Positions 1-10,719 of a stretch of DNA of 64,000 nt are shown piece by piece. How positions within the stretch are numbered: the stretch's first letter is position 1; the number at the start of each line of letters is the position of its first letter. Source of the DNA: Turritopsis dohrnii (lineage: Eukaryota; Cnidaria; Hydrozoa; Anthoathecata; Oceaniidae); NCBI GenBank assembly GCA_027922465.2, contig BQMF02000609.1:1-64000 (forward strand). Reading direction: 5' to 3'. Both the position numbers and the translations under genes were made by a program. Under the pieces are notes generated by a model. It did no database searches and was not told the origin of the DNA. It worked only from the letters and a program-made list of their open reading frames with translations.

Positions 1-81
1 TATTTTATTAGACAAATGAATTGCACTGTGAAAATTTGCCGTCGAATTCGTCTAGTGGAAATCCTCTTTGAAATGTCACCA

Positions 82-300
82 TTAAGTTTGCGTCAATTTT
101 GTAAATACTTCATGCGTTTGTCTAATTCTAATTCTTTGCAAACACGTTGCTGCATTCACTGCATTTTTTACTGTCTTTTTACGAAGAGACAATCCAATGA
201 CGATGATAACGATGATAACCAAAGAAGTAAAGAAGTTTGAGAGATTTTTAGGATGTCCTGCATTGAAGGATGTTTGAGCGTGACGGATGATCTTATGCAA
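82..300 (-). CDS. Possible exon with a membrane segment
   Basis: This is a 72-codon open frame. It contains one strongly hydrophobic stretch (FFTSLVIIVIIVIGLSL) followed by RKK, which looks like a transmembrane segment with a basic stop-transfer flank. A plausible AG acceptor lies just before the codons for GHPKNLSN, so the frame could be a terminal exon whose upstream exons would lie at higher coordinates. I found no partner exon, and a plus-strand frame overlaps the same interval. AT-rich DNA gives such frames by chance, so this is a weak candidate and I do not recognise it. Confidence 0.15.
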   Translation of the reverse strand: MHKIIRHAQTSFNAGHPKNLSNFFTSLVIIVIIVIGLSLRKKTVKNAVNAATCLQRIRIRQTHEVFTKLTQT

Positions 301-393
301 TCTTTATGTGTGGCCTTACTTTTACCTCAACAGGTTTGCATAACCGGTATCTTATGTTAGTGCGTCCACGGTGTGAACACATTGCATTAAAAA

Positions 394-441
394 AAATCTC
401 ATGGCGCAAATCTCATGGCGCAAATCTCATGGCGCAAATCT
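394..441. repeat. 14-bp tandem repeat, 3.4 copies
   Basis: The unit AAATCTCATGGCGC occurs three times head to tail at 394-435, followed by a partial fourth copy. The flanks are AT-rich and hold no recognisable gene. Confidence 0.85.
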
Positions 442-741
442 AGAATAACCACCTAGCTTAGTCCTTTGTCAAAAAATAACTAGTTGTACTCTAATGATTA
501 TTACAGCTTCACCTACTCGGGAAGAGCACATATACTTATCTTCTTGTTTGTACAATTTTTTATCTTTTATTCAATTTCCGCGCTTTTAAGCGTAGGAAAT
601 TGTTTGGTTTACACATTCTATCTATCTATCTATGTAACACTTTTTTGCTGTTTTCGGAAAGTCCGTTCGGATTTCGGATTGTTTGTTTATTCAGAATAGC
701 TAATGACTGACCTATGCTAGGAAAACTTAGGAAGGACATGT

Positions 742-1500
742 TTGACTAAAATTGGGCAATTTAGACAAGGTGCTGATTTCGAAGTTGACGATCATTTTGT
801 CAGACTTGACTAAAATTGGACAATTTGGGCCAAATTTGGACCAAATTTCGAAAGTTCTTCAAATTTCATGAAATTTTGCATGGATTACATTTGAAAAGTG
901 CTGATTTCAAATTTGACAGTCATTTTGTCAGAATTGACTAAAATTGGACAATTTGGGCCAAATTTGGACCAAATTTCGAAAGTTCTTCAAATTTCATGAA
1001 ATTTTGCATGTATTACAATTGAAAGGTGCTGATTTCAAATTTGACAGTCATTTTGTCAGAATTGACTAAAATTGGACAATTTGGGCCAAATTTGGACCAA
1101 ATTTCGAAAGTTCTTCAAATTTCATGAAATTTTGCATGTATTACAATTGAAAGGTGCTGATTTCAAATTTGACAGTCATTTTGTCAGAATTGACTAAAAT
1201 TGGACAATTTGGGCCAAATTTGGACCAAATTTCGAAAGTTCTTCAAATTTCATGAAATTTTGCATGGATTACATTTGAAAGGTGCTGATTTCAAATTTGA
1301 CAGTCATTTTGTCAGAATTGACTAAAATTGGACAATTTGGGGCAAATTTGGACCAAATATCGAAAGTTCTTCAAATTTCATGAAATTTTGCATGTATTAC
1401 AATTGAAAGGTGCTGATTTCAAATTTGAAAGTCATTTTGTCAGAATTGACTAAAATTGGACAATTTGGGCCAAATTTGGACCAAATTTTAATAAAATCTT
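742..1500. repeat. 128-bp tandem array, about 6 copies
   Basis: The marker CCAAATTT recurs at 841, 969, 1097, 1225, 1353 and 1481, an exact 128-base spacing. Units are nearly identical; the last copies diverge slightly (GGGGCAAATTTGG in one, TTTTAATAAAATC replacing TTTCGAAAG at the end). Within a unit the phrases AATTTGG and AAATTTC recur, so the unit itself may come from shorter repeats. No frame stays open through the array. Confidence 0.95.
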
Positions 1501-2334
1501 CAATTTTCATGAATAAACATCATGCACAAGATATTGGTGAACTGTGTTTCTGGCTCCGAAACATCATAGTGAATTGCAAAGCTGTCAAGATTAAGTTAAA
1601 TAAATTAAAGAAGGGAGTAATTTGATGAATTCCAGACTGTATCAAATTATTAGTCAGTGTACAAGTCATTCAGATATCTTGAAAATTAGCCTAAAGCAAT
1701 TTTCTGAAGGGCTGATGCGGAAATTGTTCAAGCCTAATGGCTTCTAGTTAATATTTAAAAGGTATTATTGACGAAAAGACTGTATAAGCGAAAACTTCCT
1801 TCTCTGGTAGTATACGTTACAGAGAACTGACATATGTTTATAGTAAGAACTTCTTTCTGCTCAAAAACATTACATAGCACAATAACGGAAAATAATAGCC
1901 TGACTTCATAGACCTTTAAAAGTTACTTGTTAAGACATAGTTACATGTTACTTCGCATTCATCAATTTTGAAGCTGTCGAGATTGTCTTGAAGACAACCT
2001 TTGGAACAAGCTCCCTCAATTTCCATCAGTCGTATGTCGATACCAGTCCCTCCAGCTAATATCAAACCATATAATTATCTGATGTGGTTGAAAGACTGTC
2101 TGTCAACACGCAAGAGAGGCTGTCAGTCAACATGAAGGATGAATCAGCTTGCTTGAAAAACTGGTTCCTTTTTCACCATTTTCTGTGAATAAACTAAATG
2201 TAAAACTACATACAGTATACTGGGAAAAGTGGGTCAACTATTTAACAATAATGGCTGCATTTGTTTACTTTCACCTTATGTATATATAATGTGAAATTTA
2301 TAAGCAAAGCAATATACATTCTTATTAATCTGAA
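1501..2334. other. No feature recognised
   Basis: This is AT-rich DNA between the 128-bp array and the THAP relic. I see no supported exon, RNA gene or inverted repeat here. Confidence 0.5.
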
Positions 2335-2576
2335 ATACCTACATGACTCTATATCTTTTGCCAAGAAATGTTTTTCGCAGATATAAACAGGAATCATTTT
2401 CAATTTGCTTCTTGAAGGCTTTATCCACAGTTCGTGTCTTTGTAATTACAGACAACCATGCCTCCCTCCATTTTTTAGTATTCCTCGTTCTTAGCTGCAG
2501 GTAATTTAAAAATACCAATTCCTTTTGTTCTTCTGCAGCTCCCACAACCAAACACAGAACAATTCACTCCTGGCAT
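2335..2576 (-). pseudogene. THAP-domain exon relic
   Basis: Reading the minus strand from the ATG at 2576, the first frame begins [14 protein letters not shown] and continues KGIGIFKLP before a stop after about 33 codons. A shifted frame then gives KKWREAWLSVITKTRTVDKA, and a third frame gives YICEKHF. Together these match the order of a THAP zinc finger: paired Cys near the N terminus, the LP before the core, the conserved Trp, then C-x2-H-F. Two frameshifts separate the pieces, so it is not functional as read. The block ends at CATGTAG|GTATTT, a possible donor. THAP domains head many cnidarian transposase genes, so this is probably a mobile-element first exon rather than a host gene. Confidence 0.65.
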
Positions 2577-2784
2577 GTTAAGTGTGTATGGGAACCATTT
2601 TCTTTTCTGTGTGCATCGTTAATATCACGTGATCATAAATAATGCGGATTAAAACATTGAACGATAGTGGCGCGAGTTTCCTAATCAGGGTTTTTTCCGA
2701 GTAACTATGGTTAAGACCTTCCAGCATTTTACCTAAGCATGACTCATTTGGCTTGCACGCAGTACTACGCATGTGCAAACTTGG

Positions 2785-3340
2785 GTTCTATTATATGGCC
2801 ACTTGATAGCACTTGAAAAATTATCTAATGAAGACCTTGATGGGTTTTGCCTAATTATGGCTTATTTAGCTCACATTAGCATTCTTTACCGCGCATGCGC
2901 AGTTTTGGGTTTTACTATATGGACACTTGACAACCCTTACAAAGCTACTTGATGAAAACGTTCATGTGTTTGGCCTAATTATGACTGATTTTGCTTGTAT
3001 TAACAGTCTCTTACTGCGCATGGGCAAACAACAGGCTTATTACACAGCTACCTGATAGCACTGGAAAAACTACTTGGCAAAGACCTTAATGTGTTTTTCC
3101 TAATTATGGCTCCTTAAGCTCATATTAGCGTTTTACTGGGCATGCACGATTTTGGTTTTTATTATACAGCCACCTGATAGCCCTTGAAAAGTTGCCTGGT
3201 GAACACCTTTGTTTGTTTGGCCTAATTATGGCTCATTTCAACCTAAAGGTGTTTACTACATTTGTCTTTGATTTTTATTACATTTGTCGGAGTTACTACA
3301 TTTGTCGGTGTTACAACACATATGTGCCACTTATGAGAAA
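2785..3340. repeat. Imperfect ~124-bp tandem repeat with ACTACATTTGTCGG tail
   Basis: The phrase CCTAATTATGG or a close variant recurs at about 2849, 2973, 3099 and 3220. Each copy also carries a GCGCATGCGCA-like phrase and a TATATGGCCACYTGATAGC-like phrase. The last copy runs into short repeats of ACTACATTTGTCGG (3250-3320). A related block with the same tail is at 52230-52565, so this is a dispersed family. Confidence 0.7.
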
Positions 3341-3770
3341 CAAGACACATATGTACCACTCGGTCCTGCAAGCCACACGCAGATGACAGGCAAATGACTA
3401 CACGTCACACAAAAGCGACTTTGATTCACAAACTTAACATGACCAGCATGATTAGTGCAACATCCAGTGTTGCGAAAGGTTTCGGAATTTGTTTTCAGTT
3501 TGTGCAGCACTTTAATAAAAACAAGCAATGAGGTAGGAGTATTGGAATTTTTGCGACTTTTTATAGCCACAAAACCCTATCAGCCTGTTGTACGACAGAG
3601 GTCATTGGATGATGTGGAAATTCATCACCATTTCTTTGGCTAAAGCTTTCCCACAACGTTCATTGGTTATAATGAGATCTTTAGTTAAAGTTCGTTTCTT
3701 TCTAAAATTCTGCAAAACAAACGATCAACTCTCCCTCTGCAGTGTACTTCTAAATGTTTTATGGGTTGCA

Positions 3771-3829
3771 GAATTGACGTCGTGTTTGAGAATTGACGTC
3801 GTGTTTGAGAATTGACGTCGTGTTTGAGA
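3771..3829. repeat. 19-bp tandem repeat, 3 copies
   Basis: AATTGACGTCGTGTTTGAG is repeated three times at 3772, 3791 and 3810 with no change. Each unit contains a TGACGTC palindrome. Confidence 0.9.
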
Positions 3830-4324
3830 GGCAAGAAAACAAGCTTAAGATATGTCAAGTATATACACTTTCAGAAGTTCTGTTTTATTTATCTGGCCGT
3901 CTACAAAATTGAGTAACAATAACACGTGACCAATCAACACGCAACAGTAAATGTCGCAGCTTTATTAGTTTCGATTTCATGCTTCATCCTCGTTTTGAAC
4001 TTGCCACAACGCGATGTCGTACTCCTCATCGGACAGTGCACTGATTACGTCACAGAGATTGAAAAGTATAAAAATAAAAAAAACAAATAAAAAAACTGAA
4101 AATGGTAATTGCGACACTTTCTGGCGATTCTGCAACATTTACTGTCGCACTTACACTTCTGGCAGTGCATCAGGTATATCATGTTCTGATGATGAAGTTA
4201 TTTTCATCGAGGAAATCACCATAGTCGACACGTTTTTCAATCAATCGACAATTTGTCCAAAACTTCGTGTTAAAAATAGTGACAGGCATATAAAGATCTG
4301 TTGCTGAAGTCAGTAAACACAATC

Positions 4325-4415
4325 ATTCTGTTGGATCACTACACACTTTCTTTCACAATCTGTTGGATCACTACACACTTTCTTTCACATATACTTACAC
4401 ACTTTTTTCACATAT
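4325..4415. repeat. Short tandem duplication
   Basis: The phrase ATCTGTTGGATCACTACACA followed by CTTTCTTTCAC occurs twice in direct succession. A shorter third echo (ACACTTTTTTCACATATACTTA) follows. Confidence 0.7.
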
Positions 4416-4537
4416 ACTTAGGCTAAAAGAAACCTTAAAACTGAGGATATATTTGAAATATAAGGTGGAGTAGTTTCTATATAAGCATTAATAGAGACCA
4501 AAGATATTTTTATGACTTTGTTGCATAACAAACAAAA

Positions 4538-4672
4538 CAACACCGCCACACAATCTACAACACCGCCACACAATCTACAACACCGTCACACAATCTACAA
4601 CACCACCACACAATCTACAACACCACCACACACTACAACACCACCACACAATCTACAATACCACCATACAAA
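4538..4672. repeat. 20-bp tandem array, about 7 copies
   Basis: The unit CAACACCGCCACACAATCTA and close variants (GTC or ACC in place of GCC) are repeated about seven times. One unit is shortened at about 4630. The array is strand-asymmetric, with almost no G. Confidence 0.85.
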
Positions 4673-4689
4673 AAAGAGTATGTAAGTAG

Positions 4690-5548
4690 AGGTTTTGAAA
4701 TTGTATATTCATTCCTTCGTGAATTCAGTTATAAAATACGATCAAAGCAAATGTACTTTTAAATGTTTGATATGTAAAACCTTCGAAGGCTGCGTTTCTT
4801 CATTAGAACTTACACATTGCATTATTGGTGAGGTCTCGCAGACTCTAAATCGCTGGCAAATTGCCATTTCGGCCGGAGTAGGATGACGACAAGGAGGAGC
4901 CCACGGGTGTTTTAATTCCGTATAAGCATTCTCTGCTACCGTAATAACCAAAATAATTCAAGCGGCATTGATTGATGTTCCTATTGAGAATAGGTTTGTC
5001 GCGATTTATAGAGACTCTTCTTCAGTGTGAGCTGAAGTTGTTGGACTGACGTGTCAAAAGAAGGAGAGGTATAGCAGAATAATGAATGCTCTAAGACTTA
5101 AATCGTTGGGTTGCAGAGACGTGGAATTTCCGACGTTTGAAAATAGTCGGAAATCAATCGCAGAAGCGCATGCGCAGTAACTGCAAATATTTAAGACGTT
5201 TCAAAATTGAGAATTTCCTCTCGTATTGTATTGTAGCGTAAAGTTCGTCAAACTTACACAAAAGTACTTCCCAAATTAGCATTTTACTAATTTATGTTTA
5301 TTTATTTTCATGCGAAATATCTTCGAACTGACGACAAACAACACTCTCCAACGACAGAAGTGTCAAACGACAAAAGCACAACAACGGAACGACAATATGA
5401 AAGATTCCATACAACCCAAGCCGGATGCTCAATAACGTAGGTTATCAATATATTTTTTCAGATCGTTTTTCAAGAAATGTAACTGTATTCTGGATTATAG
5501 TGTAGCAGATAGAGAAACACGTTATTTTTAACTTAACCTAAACCGATA
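4690..5548. other. No gene recognised
   Basis: This is AT-rich DNA. Only short frames are present. The region around 5330-5400 is rich in ACGACA/AACGAC phrases but has no clear period. Confidence 0.4.
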
Positions 5549-5894
5549 CACGTTTTTTTTATAAGCAACCAAGGTCAGATCTTAGTAGTAATGTTGCTTA
5601 AAAAATGACCATTTTTTAGTAGTAATGTTGTTTACTCTGTTGCTAAGAATTAATTGAAAAAATATGTTTTTCCAGTCTTGAAAATCTTGTACAAAGTGTA
5701 GGACACAGTACTGCAACCTAGTGTAACCACCTAGTGTGGCATTTTTAAGAAATGTGGTGTAGCTATGCTAATGCTGCATTATTTCAGAATTTCATGTTGC
5801 TAATTTATGTAACATCCTTGTAGTACTGTTGCTTAACTTTTTGAGAAAATTTACTAGTAGTGCTTATAAACGTGTTGCTTATAAAAAAAACGTG
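5549..5894. mobile_element. MITE with perfect 21-bp inverted ends
   Basis: The first 21 bases (starting CACGTTTTTTTTATAAGCAA) are the exact reverse complement of 5874-5894. The 346-bp interior has no ORF but repeats TTAGTAGTAATGTTG-like phrases. No convincing target duplication is visible at the edges, so the superfamily cannot be assigned. Confidence 0.7.
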
Positions 5895-6193
5895 AGTAGT
5901 ATCTAAATAGCTTTTTCTAGATATGATGTGAGATATAAATTTCTTATTACTGTCAATAGTTTCCGGTTTGAAACTTCACCAAATTTGGATGTTGTCATAC
6001 TTACTGGGGAGAGCACGCCATTTGATGAGAAATTATGACCTTTGGTAAATATTTCGTGTTTCGCCATATTTTTTATTACAAAATATGGTGGAATTCTTAG
6101 AGGACAGCAATTTTCAAGCCACAATACAATGCTAGAATATGATAGAATTCCTTTAAGCATTGTTCTAAATAGCAATATTGCTATGCTAACGCG

Positions 6194-6400
6194 CCCACTG
6201 CGTAAAATTACATGTTTTCCGGAAATCTGTTAGCAGATAATGTGAGGAATATCTTAGTTCAGAAAACATGAAAGTTGAGGTTTTCATGTTTTCTGGAAAT
6301 CAACATGAGGTATGGGAATTTTCTGTTATAAATATAACATTTTCTCCCCAGAAAACTTCATACCTCTAATTTTCCAATTATCTGAACAGAAAACTTCTTG
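6194..6400. repeat. Dispersed repeat related to 13990-14310
   Basis: The sequence beginning near CACTGCGTAAAATTACATG and containing GGAAATCTGTTAGCAGATAA reads in reverse complement like 14240-14310, which has GAAAACATGTAATTTCTTGC. Both copies contain several GAAAAC/GTTTTC phrases. This is probably a MITE family; its borders are not precise. Confidence 0.4.
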
Positions 6401-6805
6401 CTCGTTTCAAAGATGTTGGAGGTTTTATGTGGCTTAGTCTGATATTGGGAAATAATAATTTTTTTGGAAACGACGCAAAGACTATTCAAGGGCGGATCCA
6501 GGGTTAGGCAACTTAGGCAAATGCCTAACCCAAAATCAGTTAAATAATGTTTTTCACAAATTGAAAAAGGTATTGTATTACAATAATCAGAAAATAATCG
6601 AAAATATCAAGAGATTCCCGCATCAATCCGATATCCTTTCTTTTTCGCAAATAGGATTATTCTCCGGCGAGGCGCGGCGCGCGCCATGATGTTACAAATT
6701 AATGTTTTTTACAGCTTGAGTTTATAGGTATTGATTCTGCCCGGAAAACGACTTCTCATAGTTACATTGACAACACAGACTAGTGCCTAACGCTCACCTA
6801 GGCGA

Positions 6806-6965
6806 AGAAAATTTGCCTAAGGAGCCCCGGGTTTACACACTTTAATGAATGAACTGGAAGAAAATTTGCCTAAGGTACAACCATGGGTTAACACTTTATT
6901 GAATGAACCAGAAGAAAATTTGCCTAAGGTACAACCATGGGTTTACACACTTTATTGAATGAATG
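6806..6965. repeat. 53/54-bp tandem repeat, 3 copies
   Basis: The phrase GAAAATTTGCCTAAGG begins three successive units at about 6806, 6859 and 6913. Each unit continues into CCATGGGTTTACACAC or similar and ends in TTGAATGAA. It lies inside the hAT-like element. Confidence 0.8.
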
Positions 6966-7728
6966 GTCACCAAATCTGCACAAAACGACGTGGGAGACCT
7001 TCGAATTAGACCCAGTTCAACATGGATTCGCTAGAAAACATCGTTGCAGCTTTTGATAGCTATAATGAAGTATTAATTAGGAAATTTTGAATTCACTTAA
7101 TACATCTGTTGAAAACAGACTTCAAAATCTAGGAAAAGCATTTTTTTCGAGTCATGTCTCTTCTTTTGCTTATGCGAAATGAAAACATTGTGGCTGCTTT
7201 AAAGCAAGTGTTTTATTTTATGTAATATAAATGATTAGCATGGATTATTAGCACCATAATTCGTTGACCATAAGTATGACGACAGTTAATTATTAGCTCA
7301 GCTATGTATAATAAGTTTGTTTGTGTCAACTGAACCGAAGCCTTTTCTTTATTGATTAATGATGTATATAAATATTTTTGGTATCTGTTTCTGTTAACCA
7401 AAAATACATCTGTAAAAATGTTATGGAGTTACGTTTGAATGACTGTTACCAGTTACCATTCTGCCACCAGAATGATAAGTTACCAGTATCTCAACCTGGT
7501 AACTTATTTGTACAGTTCAGTATATAATTTTTCTTGGTTCGAGATGACTGTCTGGTTTTGAATTAAAGAACTTTAAAAGGATCCTGTGTCCAAAATGATA
7601 TGAACCAATATGATAGAGATCAAAAAGCCTCTTGTTAGTATTACTTACTTCCAGTTTCTGAGATATGTATTTAATTTTTAAAATCTTACATTCACTTTAT
7701 GCAATGCATATAATTTTATGATATGTAA

Positions 7729-7893
7729 CAGTGGTGGATCTAGAGGTATGTCGAAATTTGTGTATGAGAGCATTAACATAATTTGTGAATTCAATTTATA
7801 TTTCCAATGGGATTATTTGGACGCTTTTCCTTTATGGTTAGATTGCTAACACTCTCCTACACAAATTTCGACATACCTCTAGATCCGCCACTG
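7729..7893. mobile_element. 165-bp hAT-like MITE, nested
   Basis: The left end starts CAGTGGTGGATCTAGAGGTA and the right end is its near-perfect reverse complement (one mismatch in the first 20 bases). The inverted match extends about 36 bases on each side. Flanking 5-mers are TGTAA and TATAA, so the duplication is imperfect. The stem would allow a long hairpin. It is nested within the larger hAT-like element. Confidence 0.75.
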
Positions 7894-8022
7894 TATAATA
7901 AGATAGCATATAGGTTAACTTTCTCATCGCAAGTTATCATTAATACTATATCTTTCTAATTTACTATAGAGAGAAAGGGCTTTCACTCTGAGTGAGTGAT
8001 AAGAAAATGAAGTTATAATATA

Positions 8023-8295
8023 TTGAGAGTTTATACACATAAACAAAGAATGAAAATCTTATTACATAATTATCTATTGTATCATTTCATGATTTTTAAA
8101 TCAAAATATCTGCCCAAGGAAACAGAATTTCCAAAAACTATAAGACTTCTGAAACAACTTTGTGCATTCTATCATCCCTCGAAATATCATTTTGGATGCA
8201 GAAACACTTTAACATCTTTGGAGTTATTCTTTCATTTTATAAAAACCACCTACGTTATGTCTTCTTTTGAAAAAGGTAATTACATAATGTTTTAG
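8023..8295 (+). other. 90-codon ORF inside the hAT-like element
   Basis: This open frame lies in the interior of the 6487-9077 element. Residues around 28-60 (KYLPKETEFPKTIRLLKQL onward) look less random than the rest but match no family I can name. It starts at TTG, not ATG. It may be a relic of an element-encoded protein or chance. Confidence 0.15.
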
Positions 8296-9219
8296 TTTGA
8301 CTTCTTGTTTCCTATGCTACATTAAATTCTGGAAAAAATGTTGTAGCTCTTATTAGAGGAAGCAGTACATAATTTATCTGTTGTTGTGTAGTTTTATATA
8401 TAGGTTCTTGGACTTGTCTCAGGGATTTCTGGAAGCACCATCTTTATATTGTGGTTGATATTAGATATTGTTTTTATTTTGCTGCCGGATAATGATCAAG
8501 GAGCTTGTCTCTAACTTTGATTTTGGTCATTTTACTCTATTTGTTAACATAATTTCTTTTCTTTTCTTTCTATATGACCATCTTGACCAGTACATAGATG
8601 AAATATCATGTATTTATCTGAATGCTCCAATCTATCATGGTATAGGTGATTGAAAATTTATTTATTTGATTCATTACAAGTATGTTTTCATTTGGTGGAT
8701 TCTTCCTGTTCATGTACAAGCAATCAAGAAAATGAAGAAGATAACAGATGAAATATACAATTTATTGGTTATTTACTTAACCTCCAATCTGGCAGAAAAT
8801 ATTATTTTGGCCTACATAACGTAGTTCAATACATTATATTCATACTCAATTAGTTTTCTTTTGTTTATTTCCCTTATTCCATTATTTCAGCAATACAGGA
8901 TTGCATTATAACACTCCTTACGTCAGGACGAATTAATTCGAGTTAATATTTTTTACATTTCGAAAAGTATGTATTAGATTGGGCGTAAACTGGCGTAAAT
9001 TTCATCGATTGCGCCCTTATGTGTGTTTGGCAAAAAAAAATTTGCCTAACCCTTAAAAAATCCTAGATCCGCCCCTGCTATTTCAGGCGGGGTGTACGCG
9101 AGACCATATCGTATGAATCCCACTACACGTTGTCCAGTTTTACACATCAAGCCATTTACACGATGTACGCTGCCGTCACCTAGTAACTTTGGCTTACTTA
9201 AGTTCTTCCAAATACCCTG

Positions 9220-9880
9220 GTTCTAATTTAAATGCAAATGGAATCTGGTTTTAAATATTTATTTCATGCATTTAAATATTTCAAGATTTCACTTTGTTCA
9301 CCAAGTACTCTGGTTCTCATTTAAATGCCTGGTTGACTTGGAAACTTTGAATACTCGCTTATGCATCTTCCTCATGCATTGAAATATTACAAAGGTTTCA
9401 GTTAGCTCACCCAAACAATTTGGTTCCAATTTAATTGAAAAACGAATCTGGTGGACTTGGAAACTTTGAATACTCGCTTATGCATCTTCGCAAGCATTGA
9501 AATATTACAAAGGTTTCACTTAGTTCACCCAAACAATCTGGTTCCAATTTAATTGAAAAACAAATCTAGGTGGACTTGGAAACTTTGAATACTCGCTTAT
9601 GCATCTTCCTCATGCATTGAAATATTACAAAGGTTTCACTTAGTTCACTAAAACAATCTGGTTCCAATTTAAATATATAAGTAGTCTGGTGGACTTGGAA
9701 ACTTTGAATACTCGCTTATGCATCTTCCTCATGCATTGAAATATTACAAAGGTTTCACTTAGTTCACTCAAACAATCTGGTTCCAATTTAAATATATAAG
9801 TAGTCTGGTGGACTTGGAAACTTTGAACACTCACTTATGCAACTTCGTCATGCATTGGAATATTACAAAGTTTCACTTAA
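9220..9880. repeat. 119-bp tandem array, about 5.5 copies
   Basis: GGACTTGGAAACTTTGAA recurs at 9453, 9572, 9691 and 9810, an exact 119-base spacing, with a diverged first copy near 9333. Each unit also carries CTTATGCATCTTC and GGTTCCAATTTAA. A minus-strand frame of 64 codons here only reflects the period and is not a gene. Confidence 0.9.
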
Positions 9881-10127
9881 TTCAACAAAAGTTGGTGAAT
9901 TTGACAATTAGGACCAAAAGTTATGTTATTTTTAACAACACCACTGATGTATTGTCACTCAAACAGAAAAAAACAACAACAACAGCAAAAAATCATGAGA
10001 TTAATACGCCAAATACTATTGGAAAAATTGTTATACAAATTACTCACTCTTGAGGGTGTCTAAAAATGGATATTTTTTTAAAAAAATATTGTCTTTTCTT
10101 TCTAAAATTTCTAATAAAATGTCTCCA

Positions 10128-10718
10128 TCAGCACAAGATGAATATTTTGATCACAAGAATTTTTAGGACAACAATGACATCACATAGGCACTGTGTATGT
10201 TTCTCAGAAATTTTAGAGACAATAACACCGTAAGAATAAATATCTGAAGAAACTGTCGGTGCTTTTCTTCCGCTGGCAACATCTTTGGGTAAATGATAAG
10301 TTCCTCTAAACAAGTCACACTGTTGGATTGTGAATGGTTTTACACTAGACCAGCCAGTCTACAAGCCAGGGAAAAATCTGTTAGTTAGAGCAGCAAGTTG
10401 ATTGTTCATAGCATATCGTTAGCAAATGCAATTTCAGATTTGTCTGTTGAATTTTAGACGTTCAATCGTGTCACAAGTCTGATGAAAAAAATTCAATAAG
10501 CATGTAAAATCATTAGATTGTTAAGTGAGACTAAAAGCACTCACCATTGGTGCTCTATTACTCACCCTGTCATCTACCATTGTTTCACACAGTTCTGTGG
10601 GTATTGCCAATTCTTTCGGCATTTCTTGCACAATCGGCTGTTTGGACTTCTCATTTGTACTTAATGGATCACTTTTCAAATATGTCCGGAAAGCGTTTTT
10701 GTAATTGTTGATAAGGTC
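10128..10718 (-). pseudogene. Fragment of a kinase-like gene, two exons
   Basis: Two minus-strand exons join in phase. The first (10718-10566, 51 codons) starts after a CCTAG acceptor and ends at GACAGG|GTGAGT. The second starts at 10358 after GGCTTGTAG and reads TGWSSVKPF, then FRGTYHLP, then KAPTVSSDIYSYGVIV. The latter matches subdomains VIII-IX of a protein kinase, where D-[IV]-[YW]-S-[FY]-G-V is the norm. The usual APE triad is replaced by LPKD, which would be odd for an active enzyme. The frame stops soon afterwards and no N-lobe, catalytic loop or DFG is visible nearby. It is probably a broken or partial gene copy; a real gene with distant exons remains possible. Confidence 0.45.
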
Positions 10719-10719
10719 C

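Larger units (their letters stand above)
6487..9077. mobile_element. Non-autonomous hAT-like element
   Basis: The left end reads CAAGGGCGGATCCAGGGTTA. The right end read on the minus strand is CAGGGGCGGATCTAGGATTT, and both ends continue into GGTTAGGCAA. CTATT flanks both ends (6482-6486 and 9078-9082), a 5-bp duplication like that of the hAT5 group. The 2.6 kb interior contains no recognisable transposase. It holds a 53/54-bp tandem repeat (6806-6965) and a nested MITE (7729-7893). Confidence 0.6.

Noticed and set aside
16..240. 74-codon plus-strand frame at the window start
   Set aside because: It overlaps a minus-strand frame with a clearer membrane segment and has no motif or splice context.
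742..1500. CRISPR-like appearance of the 128-bp array
   Set aside because: Units are contiguous without unique spacers, and the genome is eukaryotic.
4014..4307. 97-codon frame starting MSYSSSDSALITS
   Set aside because: After about 20 codons it is low-complexity Lys/Asn/Thr with no motif. The opposite strand has an equally plausible short frame ending WQVQNEDEA with an AATAAA after it, so neither strand can be chosen.
5903..6175. 90-codon minus-strand frame
   Set aside because: It begins at the edge of a MITE and runs through repetitive DNA; no family resemblance.
9640..9834. 64-codon minus-strand frame
   Set aside because: The protein repeats itself because it is read from the 119-bp array.
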